Source of the DNA: a bacterium
Lineage (GTDB): Bacteria; Myxococcota_A; Polyangia; Nannocystales; Nannocystaceae
Length of the DNA: 64,000 nucleotides
Direction of reading: 5' to 3'
NCBI GenBank assembly: GCA_024742475.1
Contig: JANSYI010000020.1
Span: 1 to 64,000, forward strand
The stretch's first letter is position 1, and each line of letters starts with the position of its first letter. The notes beneath the pieces were generated by a model that saw nothing but the letters and a program-made list of their open reading frames with translations, did no database searches and had not been told where the DNA came from. The position numbers were made by a program, and so were the translations under genes. Positions 8,511 through 18,404 of the stretch are shown here, piece after piece.

Positions 8511-8831
8511 CTACAGTCCGTGTTCACGCCGGGCGCGGAGGCAGTCCTCGTCGCCCGGCTTGACGCGCCGGCAGGGCTTCGGACGGTGCGCGTAGACGGC
8601 ACAGCGCACGTGTTTGCCGAGCGCGCCTTTGAGCGCCGAGCAGCGGTTCCCGAGCAGCCGGAGGTGGGGCCGGCCGTCTTCGTCCTGCATCACGAACTTC
8701 CGCTTCATCCCGCGGTCGCGCACGAGCTTGGACCTGGGATCGTCGATCTCCACGTAGAACACGTAGCCGCGCTCCACGTTCGATTGCGGGTTGAAACAGC
8801 AGGCTCCGCAAGCGCCGCAGTCCAGCTCCAT
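8511..8831 (-). CDS. YkgJ-like CxxCxxCC cluster protein
   Basis: A small 106-residue protein opening with CGACGACC, the CxxCGxCC motif of the YkgJ/UPF0153 zinc- or iron-chelating family, followed by GNRCSALKGALGKHVRCAVYAHRPKPCRRV. The pattern C-x6-G-x3-H-x2-C-x3-x4-P-x2-C gives the other expected cysteine ligands. Function is unknown; the cysteines are thought to bind a metal. ATG 8831 is the only start that places the motif at the N-terminus. It is divergent from the kinase/cytidylyltransferase-like gene. Confidence 0.8.
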   Translation of the reverse strand: MELDCGACGACCFNPQSNVERGYVFYVEIDDPRSKLVRDRGMKRKFVMQDEDGRPHLRLLGNRCSALKGALGKHVRCAVYAHRPKPCRRVKPGDEDCLRARREHGL

Positions 8832-8960
8832 CGCGGCCCATCTTCGCACGATCCGGCGTCCACGCAGCCGGCGCCTGCGACACAGCGGGTGCGAAGCCAG
8901 TTTCGCGGGCAAACACACCGCGCGACCTCGCGCGAGCGGCCCGGCGGAAGGCGAAAAAGA

Positions 8961-9926
8961 TTGGCGGAACGGCCGGCGCACGCCTACCTTTGGCCCATCG
9001 ACGTCGCACTCCAGCAAGGCTCTCAGGCCCTCGCCGAAGAGATCGCCGCACTCATCGAGTCCCTCGACTTCGATTCGATGGTGCCCGAGGTCGTGCACGC
9101 GCAGGTGCAGTCGCTTCGCCGTCGCCTCAAGACGATGACGCGCCGCGCTGCGAAGGACGAAGACCTCAGCAAGCTCATCGACCAGCTCAAGGCCACGCTT
9201 GCCGAGTACACGCCCGACGCCCAGACCTGGGAGGCCCTCGAGTCGGACCTCACCGAGGCCTACGAGACGCTCACGTCGATCTTGACGGCCGACGATCCGG
9301 ACAAGCCGGCGCGCCCGATCAACTACACCCGCTCGATCTTTCACGCCGGCTCGGGCGTCTTCGCGCTCGTGCTCTCGCTGGTGCTGCTGCCGCTGAGCAA
9401 GCTCGCCTGGGTCGCGGGCGGGTTCGCGGCGTGGGGCTGGTCGGCCGAGATTGCGCGCCGGGTCTCTCCCCGCGCCAACGCGGTGCTCATGCGGGGCTTC
9501 AAGCACGTGGCGCACCCCTCGGAGTGGAACCGAGTCAACTCCGCCACCTGGTACACCACGGCCCTCTTCGCCCTCACCATGACCGGCTCCTTGCCGCTGA
9601 TGGTGGTGCCGGTCGCCGTGCTCGCCTTTGGAGACCCCGCCGCGGGCATTCTCGGGCGGAAGTTCGGCAAGACGCCGCTGGTGCACGGTCGCTCGCTCGA
9701 GGGCACCTCCGCGTTCGTGCTTGCTGCGTCTGCAGCCGCCGCGATCACGCTGAGCATCGCCCGGCCCGAGTTCACCTTGCTGCAGGTCGGCATCGTCTCG
9801 GTCTGTGCCGGGCTCGCAGGAGCGCTGGCCGAGCTGTTGAGCCGCAGCATCGACGACAACCTGTCGGTGCCCATCGCTGCGTTCGCGGCCACGTTCGCGT
9901 CGCTGTCGGTCTTGGGCCTGTCCTGA
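8961..9926 (+). CDS. DGK1/dolichol-kinase/phytol-kinase-like membrane protein
   Basis: About 321 residues with a soluble, helical N-terminal region (about 1-120) and a polytopic C-terminal half. The diagnostic segment FGDPAAGILGRKFGKTPL followed by GRSLEGTSAF is the CTP-dependent lipid kinase/phosphatidate cytidylyltransferase signature seen in SEC59, DGK1 and VTE5. The substrate is probably a membrane lipid alcohol; which one is unknown. The start is uncertain. TTG 8961 has a GGAAGG nine bases upstream and is used here. The first in-frame ATG is 9079. A -10-like TACCTT (8985-8990) lies six bases before an in-frame ATC at 8997, which would fit the leaderless spacing seen elsewhere. Confidence 0.72.
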   Translation: MAERPAHAYLWPIDVALQQGSQALAEEIAALIESLDFDSMVPEVVHAQVQSLRRRLKTMTRRAAKDEDLSKLIDQLKATLAEYTPDAQTWEALESDLTEAYETLTSILTADDPDKPARPINYTRSIFHAGSGVFALVLSLVLLPLSKLAWVAGGFAAWGWSAEIARRVSPRANAVLMRGFKHVAHPSEWNRVNSATWYTTALFALTMTGSLPLMVVPVAVLAFGDPAAGILGRKFGKTPLVHGRSLEGTSAFVLAASAAAAITLSIARPEFTLLQVGIVSVCAGLAGALAELLSRSIDDNLSVPIAAFAATFASLSVLGLS

Positions 9927-9950
9927 GTCTGTTCCCGAGGCGGCAGCCCG

Positions 9951-11024
9951 CTACAGCGGGAAGATGATGAAGTCGTCGTGCACCTCTTGGACGGGCTCGT
10001 CCATGGCCACGACGGCGTCGCGAAGCTCGACCAGGTGCTCCAGCCCCAGCTCGAGCGCCCTCTCGCCCGGGTGCTCGTCCGCACCAAAGTCGAAGTCCAC
10101 GCCCGGCTGATCGGTCATCTCGATGTGGGTGCCGAAGACCCGGCAGACCTCCTGCGACTCGACGTGCGCGACCATTCGCTCGACGCTCGCGACGTAGGTC
10201 GGGAAGTCCTGAATATAGAGGCGGCCTGGGTAGAGCGTGTCGCCGGTCAGCAACAGACCTTCGGCGCGGTCGAACAGCGCCACGTGGGCGCTTTGGTGCC
10301 CCGGAATCGGGATCACGTCGAGCACGCGGCCTCCGAGGTCGTACTCGGCGACCTCCTCGCGCCAGTTGTCGATCCCGAAGAAGCTGGAGATCGACGGGAC
10401 GTCGAAGCCGACGACCGTGGTGTTGGGCAGGCCCTGAAACTGAGCGTTGCCGCCAACGTGGTCACCGTGGCCGTGTGAGTTGACCACGACGAGCTCGATG
10501 GACTCCTGACCGCGTTCGGCGAGGCGTGCATCGATGATGCCGGAGACGACCGACGCCACGTCGACGCCGTTGTACCCGGTGTCTTCGAGCAGAACGCGGT
10601 CCTCTCCGAACAGCAGATAGAGAAACGGCGCCTCGAACCCGGTGCACAGCGACTGCCGCAGGATGAACGTATCGTCGCTGTAGCGATGCACCTGCACGGT
10701 CTCTTCGGGACAGCGCGTGCCGTCTTGCCAGCGCGCGGGCAAGCCTCCCACCTCGCAGATGCTGTTCGACCCGCCGGATGACGAGGACCCCGCTGCGCCC
10801 GTGCTCCCCGGGCCCGTGCTCGAGCCGTTCGGCTGACCCGAGCTGGACACGGCCGTCGAAGACGTCGATGTGCTCGACGTGCTCGACGTGCTCGCCGCTG
10901 CGGTCACCATGGCGCCAGTGCCATCGGAGGACGAGCCCGAGGAGTCGGTGCCCGTGTTCGTCTCGCCCTCGGCCCCACAGGCGAGCGCTGCACACGAGAC
11001 CACGACCATCCACACCGAGCGCAT
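9951..11024 (-). CDS. metallo-beta-lactamase-fold lipoprotein
   Basis: A 357-residue exported hydrolase. The lipoprotein signal ends at AALAC (lipid Cys16). A Ser/Thr/Gly linker (about 20-88) tethers an MBL-fold domain with HGHGDH at 184-189, and later PIPGHQSAH, LLLTGDTLYPG and FGTHIEM supplying the remaining metal ligands. The GloB-like glyoxalase/arylsulfatase-style fold implies a Zn hydrolase facing the periplasm or cell surface; the substrate is unknown. ATG 11024 is preferred to an upstream GTG because it gives a standard lipoprotein signal and has TAGTCT five bases before it. It lies 19 bases after the LpqC-like gene on the same strand and may also be co-transcribed. Confidence 0.85.
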   Translation of the reverse strand: MRSVWMVVVSCAALACGAEGETNTGTDSSGSSSDGTGAMVTAAASTSSTSSTSTSSTAVSSSGQPNGSSTGPGSTGAAGSSSSGGSNSICEVGGLPARWQDGTRCPEETVQVHRYSDDTFILRQSLCTGFEAPFLYLLFGEDRVLLEDTGYNGVDVASVVSGIIDARLAERGQESIELVVVNSHGHGDHVGGNAQFQGLPNTTVVGFDVPSISSFFGIDNWREEVAEYDLGGRVLDVIPIPGHQSAHVALFDRAEGLLLTGDTLYPGRLYIQDFPTYVASVERMVAHVESQEVCRVFGTHIEMTDQPGVDFDFGADEHPGERALELGLEHLVELRDAVVAMDEPVQEVHDDFIIFPL

Positions 11025-11043
11025 GGCGCAGACTACCAGCACG

Positions 11044-12120
11044 TCACCGCAGCGCGTGCTGCTCGAAGAGGTCGAGCATCATCGTGTTGGCCCGGATCGT
11101 CTCGGAGCTCTCGCCGACCGTGCAGAACGGCTGCCCTGGCCAGCAGTGCCCAAACCCCTCGAGGGTGCACAGGGTCACCGTGGCCTCGTCGTCGCAAGCG
11201 TCCCACGTCTGGCACGAGACATCGTCCATCTCGAACGTCACCGTCGACACGGGCTCGCAGCCGTTGCGATCGGCCCACCCCTGCAGCGACGCCTCGACGC
11301 CAGGGTAGCCCGCGGCGTTGCCCTCATACGGGACGAGGGTGTCTTCCGTCCCGTGAAAGTGAATCACGGGGATGGGGCGCGCGGGCGTGCACTCTTCGAC
11401 GGGGAGAACGAGCGCGCCAGCGACCGGCCCAACGGCGGTGATGATGTCGGCCGCCTCGCAGGCGATGCGGTGAGACATGAAGCCGCCGTTGGACATGCCC
11501 GTCGCGTACACGCGCGCCGGATCGACGCACGCGGTGTCCTCGATCGCCTCGACCAGCGCCCGCACGAACGCGATGTCATCGACGTCGTCCTCGGCCGCCA
11601 CGCCGCAACAAACGCCACCGTTCCAGGAGTTCTCGGTACCCTCGGGGTACGCCACGATCACCCCGCGCTCGTCGGCGTCGACGTTGAACTCGGAGAAGAA
11701 GCTCTGCTGCAGGGCGTTGGATCCAAAGCCGTGAAAGTTGAGCACCAGCGGCGTGGCGGACGACCCATCGTAGCCCTCGGGGACGTAGAGGTTGTAGTTG
11801 CGCGTCACCCCGTCGACCACGACTTCCTGCCCGAGATACTCCCCGGGCTCGAGCGGTCGGGCGCTGCATCCACTCGGGACGCCGCCGCTGGACGAAGCGT
11901 CAGCCTCCCCGCCGCTGCCAGTGCTCGTCGCGGGCGTCTCTCCGGACGAGCTGCCGACCACGCCGCTCGACGTGCCCGGATCGCGACCCGACGTGGACGA
12001 GGACGACGTGGAGCCCGCGGCCTCCGTCTCCATGCCCGACTCCCCGCCTCCCCCATCGCTCGTGTCCCCGCACCCGGCCAGGACCAGAGCGAGCACCACC
12101 TTCGAAACGCGCATACCCAT
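11044..12120 (-). CDS. LpqC/PHB-depolymerase-family esterase lipoprotein
   Basis: A 358-residue lipoprotein (LVLAGC, lipid Cys17) with a Ser/Thr/Gly linker to about 85 and an alpha/beta-hydrolase domain of the LpqC/feruloyl-esterase/PHB-depolymerase group (COG3509). Catalytic residues are readable: oxyanion motif NFHGFGSN, nucleophile Ser210 in GMSNGGFMSHR, Asp260 in HGTEDTLVPY and His325 in GFGHCWPG. Extra cysteines (GVCCGV, ACDDEATVTLC) suggest disulfides. It probably cleaves polymer or plant ester bonds at the cell surface. TACCCT lies 7 nt before ATG 12120, a leaderless-type promoter. The MBL lipoprotein gene follows after 19 bases. Confidence 0.88.
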   Translation of the reverse strand: MGMRVSKVVLALVLAGCGDTSDGGGGESGMETEAAGSTSSSSTSGRDPGTSSGVVGSSSGETPATSTGSGGEADASSSGGVPSGCSARPLEPGEYLGQEVVVDGVTRNYNLYVPEGYDGSSATPLVLNFHGFGSNALQQSFFSEFNVDADERGVIVAYPEGTENSWNGGVCCGVAAEDDVDDIAFVRALVEAIEDTACVDPARVYATGMSNGGFMSHRIACEAADIITAVGPVAGALVLPVEECTPARPIPVIHFHGTEDTLVPYEGNAAGYPGVEASLQGWADRNGCEPVSTVTFEMDDVSCQTWDACDDEATVTLCTLEGFGHCWPGQPFCTVGESSETIRANTMMLDLFEQHALR

Positions 12121-12127
12121 GGAGCGC

Positions 12128-12133
12128 AGGGTA
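12128..12133 (-). promoter_or_regulatory. leaderless-type -10 box (TACCCT)
   Basis: TACCCT on the minus strand is separated by 7 nt from ATG 12120 of the LpqC-like lipoprotein. No Shine-Dalgarno lies between them. Confidence 0.5.
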
Positions 12134-12144
12134 CTCCACGCTCG

Positions 12145-12714
12145 CTACAGCAGCGGGAGTTGGGGGGGCGCCAACTTCTCCATCACGTGCTGTTCGACCC
12201 TGGTGACCCATCCAGCCCGGTCCTCGGGGTCGAGGAGCATCGCGGGAAGCTCTCGGCGCTGCAGCTCGCGCCGCACCCCGTCCTCCACCGCGTGCTGGAA
12301 GTTCGGGTCGGTCGCGCGCAGGCCATCGGGCGTCGGCTCGTCGATGATCGGGACCATGACCAGCAGGTCGTAGCTCGCCATCCACGCCTCGACCAAGCCC
12401 TCGAGCGCAGGCTGGCGGCCTGCGGCGAGCATCATGTAGACGTAGTTATCGAGCACGCTCCGGTCGCACACGACCACCGGATAGCGCTCGGCGGCCACGA
12501 TCTCGGCCGCAACCTGCGTGTGGAGGATCCACGACTGCGACGCGACGCTGGTCGCCTCGTTGATCGGCAGAGGACACTGTCGCGCCACCTCATGGACGAC
12601 CTCGAGCGACACGTCGCGAGCTTTCAACCGCGCGGCTAGGCCGTAGCACAGCGTGGTCTTGCCCACGCCGTGGCTCCCGATGAACGCGAGCTTGAACCGC
12701 TGGTCGGACGACAT
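12145..12714 (-). CDS. AAA/NadR-like P-loop ATPase
   Basis: A 189-residue nucleotide-binding protein with Walker A GSHGVGKTT (13-21) right after the first beta strand, then VVHEVARQCPLPINE and VVCDRSVLDNYVYM. This matches the AAA_28/NadR-kinase-like family of small ATPases or kinases. The function is unknown; a nucleotide or small-molecule kinase role is possible. ATG 12714 is chosen because it gives the usual seven-residue lead to the P-loop strand and follows TAGCAT after 8 nt; an upstream ATG adds an Arg-rich, unconserved stretch. Confidence 0.78.
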   Translation of the reverse strand: MSSDQRFKLAFIGSHGVGKTTLCYGLAARLKARDVSLEVVHEVARQCPLPINEATSVASQSWILHTQVAAEIVAAERYPVVVCDRSVLDNYVYMMLAAGRQPALEGLVEAWMASYDLLVMVPIIDEPTPDGLRATDPNFQHAVEDGVRRELQRRELPAMLLDPEDRAGWVTRVEQHVMEKLAPPQLPLL

Positions 12715-12722
12715 CGCCGGCG

Positions 12723-12728
12723 ATGCTA
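12723..12728 (-). promoter_or_regulatory. leaderless-type -10 box (TAGCAT)
   Basis: TAGCAT lies 8 nt before ATG 12714 of the AAA-type ATPase gene on the minus strand. Confidence 0.45.
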
Positions 12729-12776
12729 GCAGGACGGCTCGCCGACGAGCTGCCGTCGCCGAACGAACCAACGAGA

Positions 12777-12806
12777 AACGCCGAGCACCTCGCGGCACTC
12801 GGCGTT
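12777..12806 (-). terminator. hairpin terminator after hppA
   Basis: A perfect 9-bp inverted repeat, AACGCCGAG/CTCGGCGTT, with a 12-base loop lies just after the hppA stop on the minus strand and is followed by TCTCGTT. The T-run is short, so efficiency is uncertain. Confidence 0.6.
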
Positions 12807-12828
12807 CGCTGAACCGAGCCGACCTGGC

Positions 12829-15009
<2,181 letters not shown>

Positions 15010-15090
15010 TTGCGACGGTTCCTTCGAGGGGGGCCCGAAAAGCGGCCACTGCTTACCAGAAAACAGGCCGGTGCGGGGTTTGCGTTGATT

Positions 15091-15750
15091 TCATTCGGAG
15101 TGCGGAGGCTCCGATGCCGAATCCCGCCTGGCCTTGGGCGAAGGCTTGGGTTCTTTGCGGGCTGTTTGGTTGATTTCGTTCATCGCGGCGGAGACCCCCT
15201 CGGTCATCACCGTGGTCGCTGCAGCCTGTGCGCGATCCACGAGGTCGGAGAGATCTGCCGCTTCGTCGGTGGAGAAGTCCTTGAGGACCCACGCCGACAC
15301 GTCCATGTTGCCGCGGGGCGGGCGGCCGATGCCCATCCGCACGCGCAAGAAGTCTTTGGAGCCGAGGACGGACACGATGTCTCGCAGGCCGTTGTGGCCC
15401 CCGTGACCTCCGCCCTTCTTGATGGCCATGCGCCCAAACGCGAAGTCGAGCTCGTCGTGGAGGACGATGACGCGGCGAGGCGGCACTCGAAAGAACGAGG
15501 CCGCCGCACCCACCGACTTGCCGCTGACGTTCATGAAAGTTTGTGGCTTGAGCACCACGCACCGACCGAACGAGCCGCTGACGCTGGAGAAGAACCCATG
15601 GAACTTCTCGCGCCAGCCATCCGCCCCGGGCGTGGCGTGTCGATCGAGCCAACGATCGACCGCCATGAACCCGACGTTGTGGCGGTTGTGGGCGTACTTG
15701 GGGCCCGGGTTTCCGAGCCCGACCAGCAGCCATGGCGCGGCGTCGGCCAT
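15091..15750 (-). CDS. pth: peptidyl-tRNA hydrolase
   Basis: A 219-residue enzyme that releases tRNA from peptidyl-tRNA dropped by ribosomes. Active-site residues are present: Asn14 in VGLGNPGPKY, His24 in NRHNVGF, Asn74 in PQTFMNVSG, Asp99 in HDELD and Asn120 in GGHNGLRDI. The C-terminus (about 190-219) is a charged extension beyond the usual 190-200 residues. It starts nine bases after rplY, forming the widespread rplY-pth operon. Confidence 0.95.
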   Translation of the reverse strand: MADAAPWLLVGLGNPGPKYAHNRHNVGFMAVDRWLDRHATPGADGWREKFHGFFSSVSGSFGRCVVLKPQTFMNVSGKSVGAAASFFRVPPRRVIVLHDELDFAFGRMAIKKGGGHGGHNGLRDIVSVLGSKDFLRVRMGIGRPPRGNMDVSAWVLKDFSTDEAADLSDLVDRAQAAATTVMTEGVSAAMNEINQTARKEPKPSPKARRDSASEPPHSE

Positions 15751-15759
15751 CGAGACGGC

Positions 15760-16362
15760 TTACTTGCCCTTCTCTTCTTCGTCTTCTTTTTTGGCCTTGG
15801 GCATCTCGACGACGCAAAGGCGCGCTTCCTCGGGCTCGACCAGACGACCTGTGGCCGGCTGAACGTCCTTCATGCGCAGAGACTCGCCCGCGTCGACGCC
15901 GGAGATCTCGACGAGCAGCTCGGTCGGCACCTCGGTGGGCTTGGACGACACGCGGACCGTACGACGGAACGTCTTGAGCTTGCCGCCCTTGACGACGCCG
16001 ACGGGTCGGCCTTCGAAGCGGACGGGGATCTTGCGGATGACCTCGGCCTCGGGGTCGACACGCATGAAGTCGATGTGCTCGACCTCGCGGCGAATCGGGT
16101 GCAGCTGCACGTCGGTGACGACGACGGCCTGCGTCTTGTCGGCCTGGCCCTCTTCCTTGATGGTGAGGGTGTACATCGTGTTCCAGCTGCGCGCCGGGTC
16201 GGTGGCCTTCATCAGCGCGTGCGGGCTGACCGACAGCGAGAGGTTGTCGCCACCGGCTCCGTACAGGACTGCGGGCACGAGACCTTCTCGACGGAGGGTA
16301 CGCGCGACGCCCTTGCCGGTCTTGTGGCGCACGGAGACGTTGACGGATCCATATTCACTCAT
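15760..16362 (-). CDS. rplY: 50S ribosomal protein L25/TL5/Ctc
   Basis: A 200-residue long-form L25 (TL5/Ctc) that binds 5S rRNA. The N-terminal L25 domain (about 5-95) includes GKGVARTLRREGLVPAVLYG and VQLHPIRREVEHIDFMRV; the C-terminal beta domain (about 100-185) is the TL5 extension. The tail is Lys/Glu-rich (KAKKEDEEEKGK). ATG 16362 is preceded by AAGGAAG at a standard distance, so it is translated from a normal leader, and a TTGACA element lies about 105 bases upstream. It is followed by pth; prs would normally be its upstream partner but is separated here by a divergent lipoprotein gene. Confidence 0.93.
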   Translation of the reverse strand: MSEYGSVNVSVRHKTGKGVARTLRREGLVPAVLYGAGGDNLSLSVSPHALMKATDPARSWNTMYTLTIKEEGQADKTQAVVVTDVQLHPIRREVEHIDFMRVDPEAEVIRKIPVRFEGRPVGVVKGGKLKTFRRTVRVSSKPTEVPTELLVEISGVDAGESLRMKDVQPATGRLVEPEEARLCVVEMPKAKKEDEEEKGK

Positions 16363-16441
16363 CGTGATTCTTCCTTATGGCTTCGGTTTTCGGGGCTCGG
16401 ATAGGTGCACATGCACGCCGCCGAGGGGACCCGGAGGCGGG

Positions 16442-16470
16442 AGGATGGTGGAGCACGCGGAGGGTGTCAA
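16442..16470 (-). promoter_or_regulatory. candidate promoter of rplY-pth
   Basis: A perfect -35, TTGACA (minus strand, 16465-16470), with a weak -10 CATCCT (16442-16447) 17 bases on. It would give a leader of about 70 bases ending in the AAGGAAG ribosome binding site of rplY. Confidence 0.4.
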
Positions 16471-16531
16471 ATGAAGGCGAAGGTGCGACCTCACCTGCGC
16501 ATTTTCGCTCAGCGAAGGACCTGCGAACCAT

Positions 16532-16557
16532 CGCGATTTCAAGCACTTGGAATCGCG
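16532..16557. promoter_or_regulatory. 26-bp near-perfect palindrome, candidate operator
   Basis: Arms CGCGATTTCAAG and CTTGGAATCGCG are inverted copies with one mismatch, separated by CA. It covers the -35 region of the promoter whose -10 is TACCAT at 16572-16577, which suits a dimeric repressor. A second palindrome, TTCGCT-C-AGCGAA, lies at 16504-16516. Confidence 0.45.
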
Positions 16558-16571
16558 TGGCCCCGTCTGGT

Positions 16572-16577
16572 TACCAT
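16572..16577 (+). promoter_or_regulatory. leaderless-type -10 box (TACCAT)
   Basis: TACCAT ends 7 nt before ATG 16585 of the small lipoprotein gene, with no ribosome binding site between. Confidence 0.5.
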
Positions 16578-16584
16578 CACGCCG

Positions 16585-17022
16585 ATGCGGTTGTCGCTCC
16601 TCGCCCTCTCGCTGGTCACCATGTCGTGCGGCCAGCCACTGTACGAAGCCACGGCTCCGGACACGATCGTGACGCAGTGGTCCCACGGCGAGGTCACCGG
16701 CGAGCGGACCGAACTCCCACCGCAGACGCTCACGACGCCCGACGGAGCGGAACTCGTGGTGGCGGCAAGGGTCGCCACGCTCGACGGCGCGCGCGTCCCG
16801 GTCCACATCGAGGTGGCGTTGTCGAAGAACCCGGCTGAGGCAGAGGTCACCGCCACCTGCCGACCTCCGATGCACTTCGACGGTGACCCCCCAGACCTCC
16901 GCAGCACCGACTGCATGGTCTCGGAGATGACGGGGACCGAGTCCTGGCTCGGCTCCAAACGAGGCGAGCAAGCCACGTCCATCATCCGCGTCGGTGGGGA
17001 CGGAACGGTCGAGCTTCGCTGA
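16585..17022 (+). CDS. small putative lipoprotein inserted between prs and rplY
   Basis: A 145-residue protein with a short signal (MRLSLLALSLVTMSC) whose Cys15 is a plausible, though not ideal, lipidation site. The mature part is predicted beta-rich with two cysteines (TCRPPM, STDCMV) and no recognised domain. It is transcribed opposite to its neighbours, between prs and rplY, which are usually adjacent. It faces a 26-bp palindrome and a leaderless-type promoter. Function unknown; the start is well supported by the promoter spacing and signal peptide. Confidence 0.72.
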   Translation: MRLSLLALSLVTMSCGQPLYEATAPDTIVTQWSHGEVTGERTELPPQTLTTPDGAELVVAARVATLDGARVPVHIEVALSKNPAEAEVTATCRPPMHFDGDPPDLRSTDCMVSEMTGTESWLGSKRGEQATSIIRVGGDGTVELR

Positions 17023-17037
17023 GACCGTGTCGCCTCC

Positions 17038-17985
17038 TCAGGCGAACAGCGAGGAGATCGAGTCGCCGTGGTGAATGCGCTTGACCGCCTCGCCGAGCAA
17101 ACGGCCCATGCCGAGCACCTCGAGCTTGTCGCAGAGCTTCTGCCGCTCGGTCTGCGCGATCGTGTCGGAGACGAGCACCTTGGCGAGCGCGCTGTTGTTG
17201 ATGCGCTCCATGGCCGGCCCGGAGAACACGCCGTGGGTCGCCGCGGCGACGACCTCGGTCGCGCCGTGGTCCATCACCGCCTGCGCGGCGTTGCAGAGTG
17301 TGCCGGCGGTGTCGATCATGTCGTCGACCAGGATCGCCTTCTTGCCCTTCACGTCACCGATGAGGTGCAGCACCTGGCTCACGTTGGGCTTGTCGCGACG
17401 CTTGTCGATGATCGCCAGCGCGCAGCCGAGCGCCTTGGAGTAGATGCGTGCTCGCTCGACGCCGCCCGCGTCCGGTGAGACGACGACGGTGTCCTCGCCT
17501 TTGTAGCCGTGGCGCTCGAGCCGGTCGATCAGGACGGGGCTGGCGAAGAGGTGGTCGAAGGGGATGTTGAAGAAGCCCTGAATCTGTCCGGCGTGAAGAT
17601 CGACCGAGACCACCCGGGTCGCGCCCGCGGCCGTGAGCAGGTCGGCGACGAGCTTGCTGCTGATCGGCGTGCGCGGCTTGACCTTGCGATCCTGGCGCGC
17701 GTAGCCGAAGTACGGGAGCACCGCCACGATGCTGCCCGCCGACGCCCGCTTGAGCGCGTCGATCATGATGAGCAGCTCCATCAGGTTGCGGTTGGGAGGG
17801 GTGCAGGTGGACTGCACGATGAAGCAGTTCACGTTGCGAACGTTTTCCCCGACCTCGACGAAGATCTCGCCGTCGGCGAACCGCTCGACCCGTGCCTTCC
17901 CCTCTGGCGTACCGACGTACTCGGCGACATCGCGAGTCAGCTGGGGATTGGAGTTGCCACCAAAGATGCTGAGCGTCTTGTTCAT
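17038..17985 (-). CDS. prs: ribose-phosphate pyrophosphokinase
   Basis: A 315-residue PRPP synthetase making phosphoribosyl pyrophosphate from ribose-5-phosphate and ATP for nucleotide, His and Trp synthesis. Landmarks: FADGEIFVEVGENVR, the flexible loop YARQDRKVKPRTPIS, VSVDLHAGQIQGFF and the PRPP loop ILVDDMIDTAGT. Length is the family standard. ATG 17985 (MNKTLSIFGGNSN) has GAGG upstream; an extended frame with an Arg-rich N-terminus is rejected. tRNA-Gln lies upstream on the same strand and is separated by a terminator. Confidence 0.96.
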   Translation of the reverse strand: MNKTLSIFGGNSNPQLTRDVAEYVGTPEGKARVERFADGEIFVEVGENVRNVNCFIVQSTCTPPNRNLMELLIMIDALKRASAGSIVAVLPYFGYARQDRKVKPRTPISSKLVADLLTAAGATRVVSVDLHAGQIQGFFNIPFDHLFASPVLIDRLERHGYKGEDTVVVSPDAGGVERARIYSKALGCALAIIDKRRDKPNVSQVLHLIGDVKGKKAILVDDMIDTAGTLCNAAQAVMDHGATEVVAAATHGVFSGPAMERINNSALAKVLVSDTIAQTERQKLCDKLEVLGMGRLLGEAVKRIHHGDSISSLFA

Positions 17986-18094
17986 CGGGGCCTCGCGACG
18001 TCTGGATGCTCGCAGACGGCCCCCGACAGATCGAGCCCTAGCTGACCTCGCCGGCGGAGGGTCGCTCACGCGCGGCCGCGCCGCACAGAAACCG

Positions 18095-18129
18095 AAAACC
18101 CCCGCGGACCAGAGAGGTTCGCGGGGGTT
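18095..18129 (-). terminator. intrinsic terminator of tRNA-Gln
   Basis: On the minus strand AACCCCCGCG pairs with CGCGGGGGTT across a 13-base loop and is followed by a TTTT run. It lies downstream of the tRNA and before prs, so tRNA transcription ends here. Confidence 0.75.
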
Positions 18130-18132
18130 CGG

Positions 18133-18171
18133 TTGGCAGGACCAGTTTGCAGGGCCCAGTTGGCAGGGGCG
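18133..18171. repeat. degenerate tandem copies of the tRNA-Gln 3' end
   Basis: Three imperfect copies of a 13-14 base unit (plus strand GGTTGGCAGGA, CCAGTTTGCAGGG, CCAGTTGGCAGGG). The last is the 3' end of the tRNA including CCA. Such downstream repeats can be slippage products or scars of integration at a tRNA 3' end. Confidence 0.5.
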
Positions 18172-18237
18172 GTAGGATTCGAACCTACGAATGCCAGGAT
18201 CAAAACCTGGTGACTTAAGCCACTTGTCGACGCCCCT
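18161..18237 (-). tRNA. tRNA-Gln(TTG)
   Basis: A 77-base tRNA with encoded CCA. The acceptor AGGGGCG pairs with CGCCCCT, discriminator G, a 3-bp D stem GAC/GTC, anticodon stem CCAGG/CCTGG around loop TTTTGAT (anticodon TTG, reading CAA/CAG), variable loop CATTC, and T arm GTAGG-TTCGAAT-CCTAC. It matches bacterial glutamine tRNAs except for A instead of U at position 1. A consensus promoter lies upstream and an intrinsic terminator downstream. Confidence 0.95.
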
Positions 18238-18278
18238 AGGGGACCTCCGTCAGCCCGTCGGGCCGATGGGAGGGCGGC

Positions 18279-18308
18279 TTTATAGGGTGCGTCCCTCCGG
18301 CCTGTCAA
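18279..18308 (-). promoter_or_regulatory. sigma-70 consensus promoter of tRNA-Gln
   Basis: On the minus strand TTGACA (18303-18308), an 18-base spacer, then TATAAA (18279-18284). The expected start lies about 35 bases before the mature tRNA. This is the best -35/-10 pair in the window. Confidence 0.8.
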
Positions 18309-18404
18309 CGATTCGGTGCGAACTCGCGAGCCACGTTTCAGATCGCCGGAATATCGCCGCCCGAGGCCCTCTGCAGGCACCTGCGCGCAACAAGCGCGGG
18401 TGTC

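Noticed and set aside
7995..8960. long open frame upstream of the DGK1-like gene
   Set aside because: Antisense to the PH-domain and CxxCxxCC genes, with no domain content of its own.
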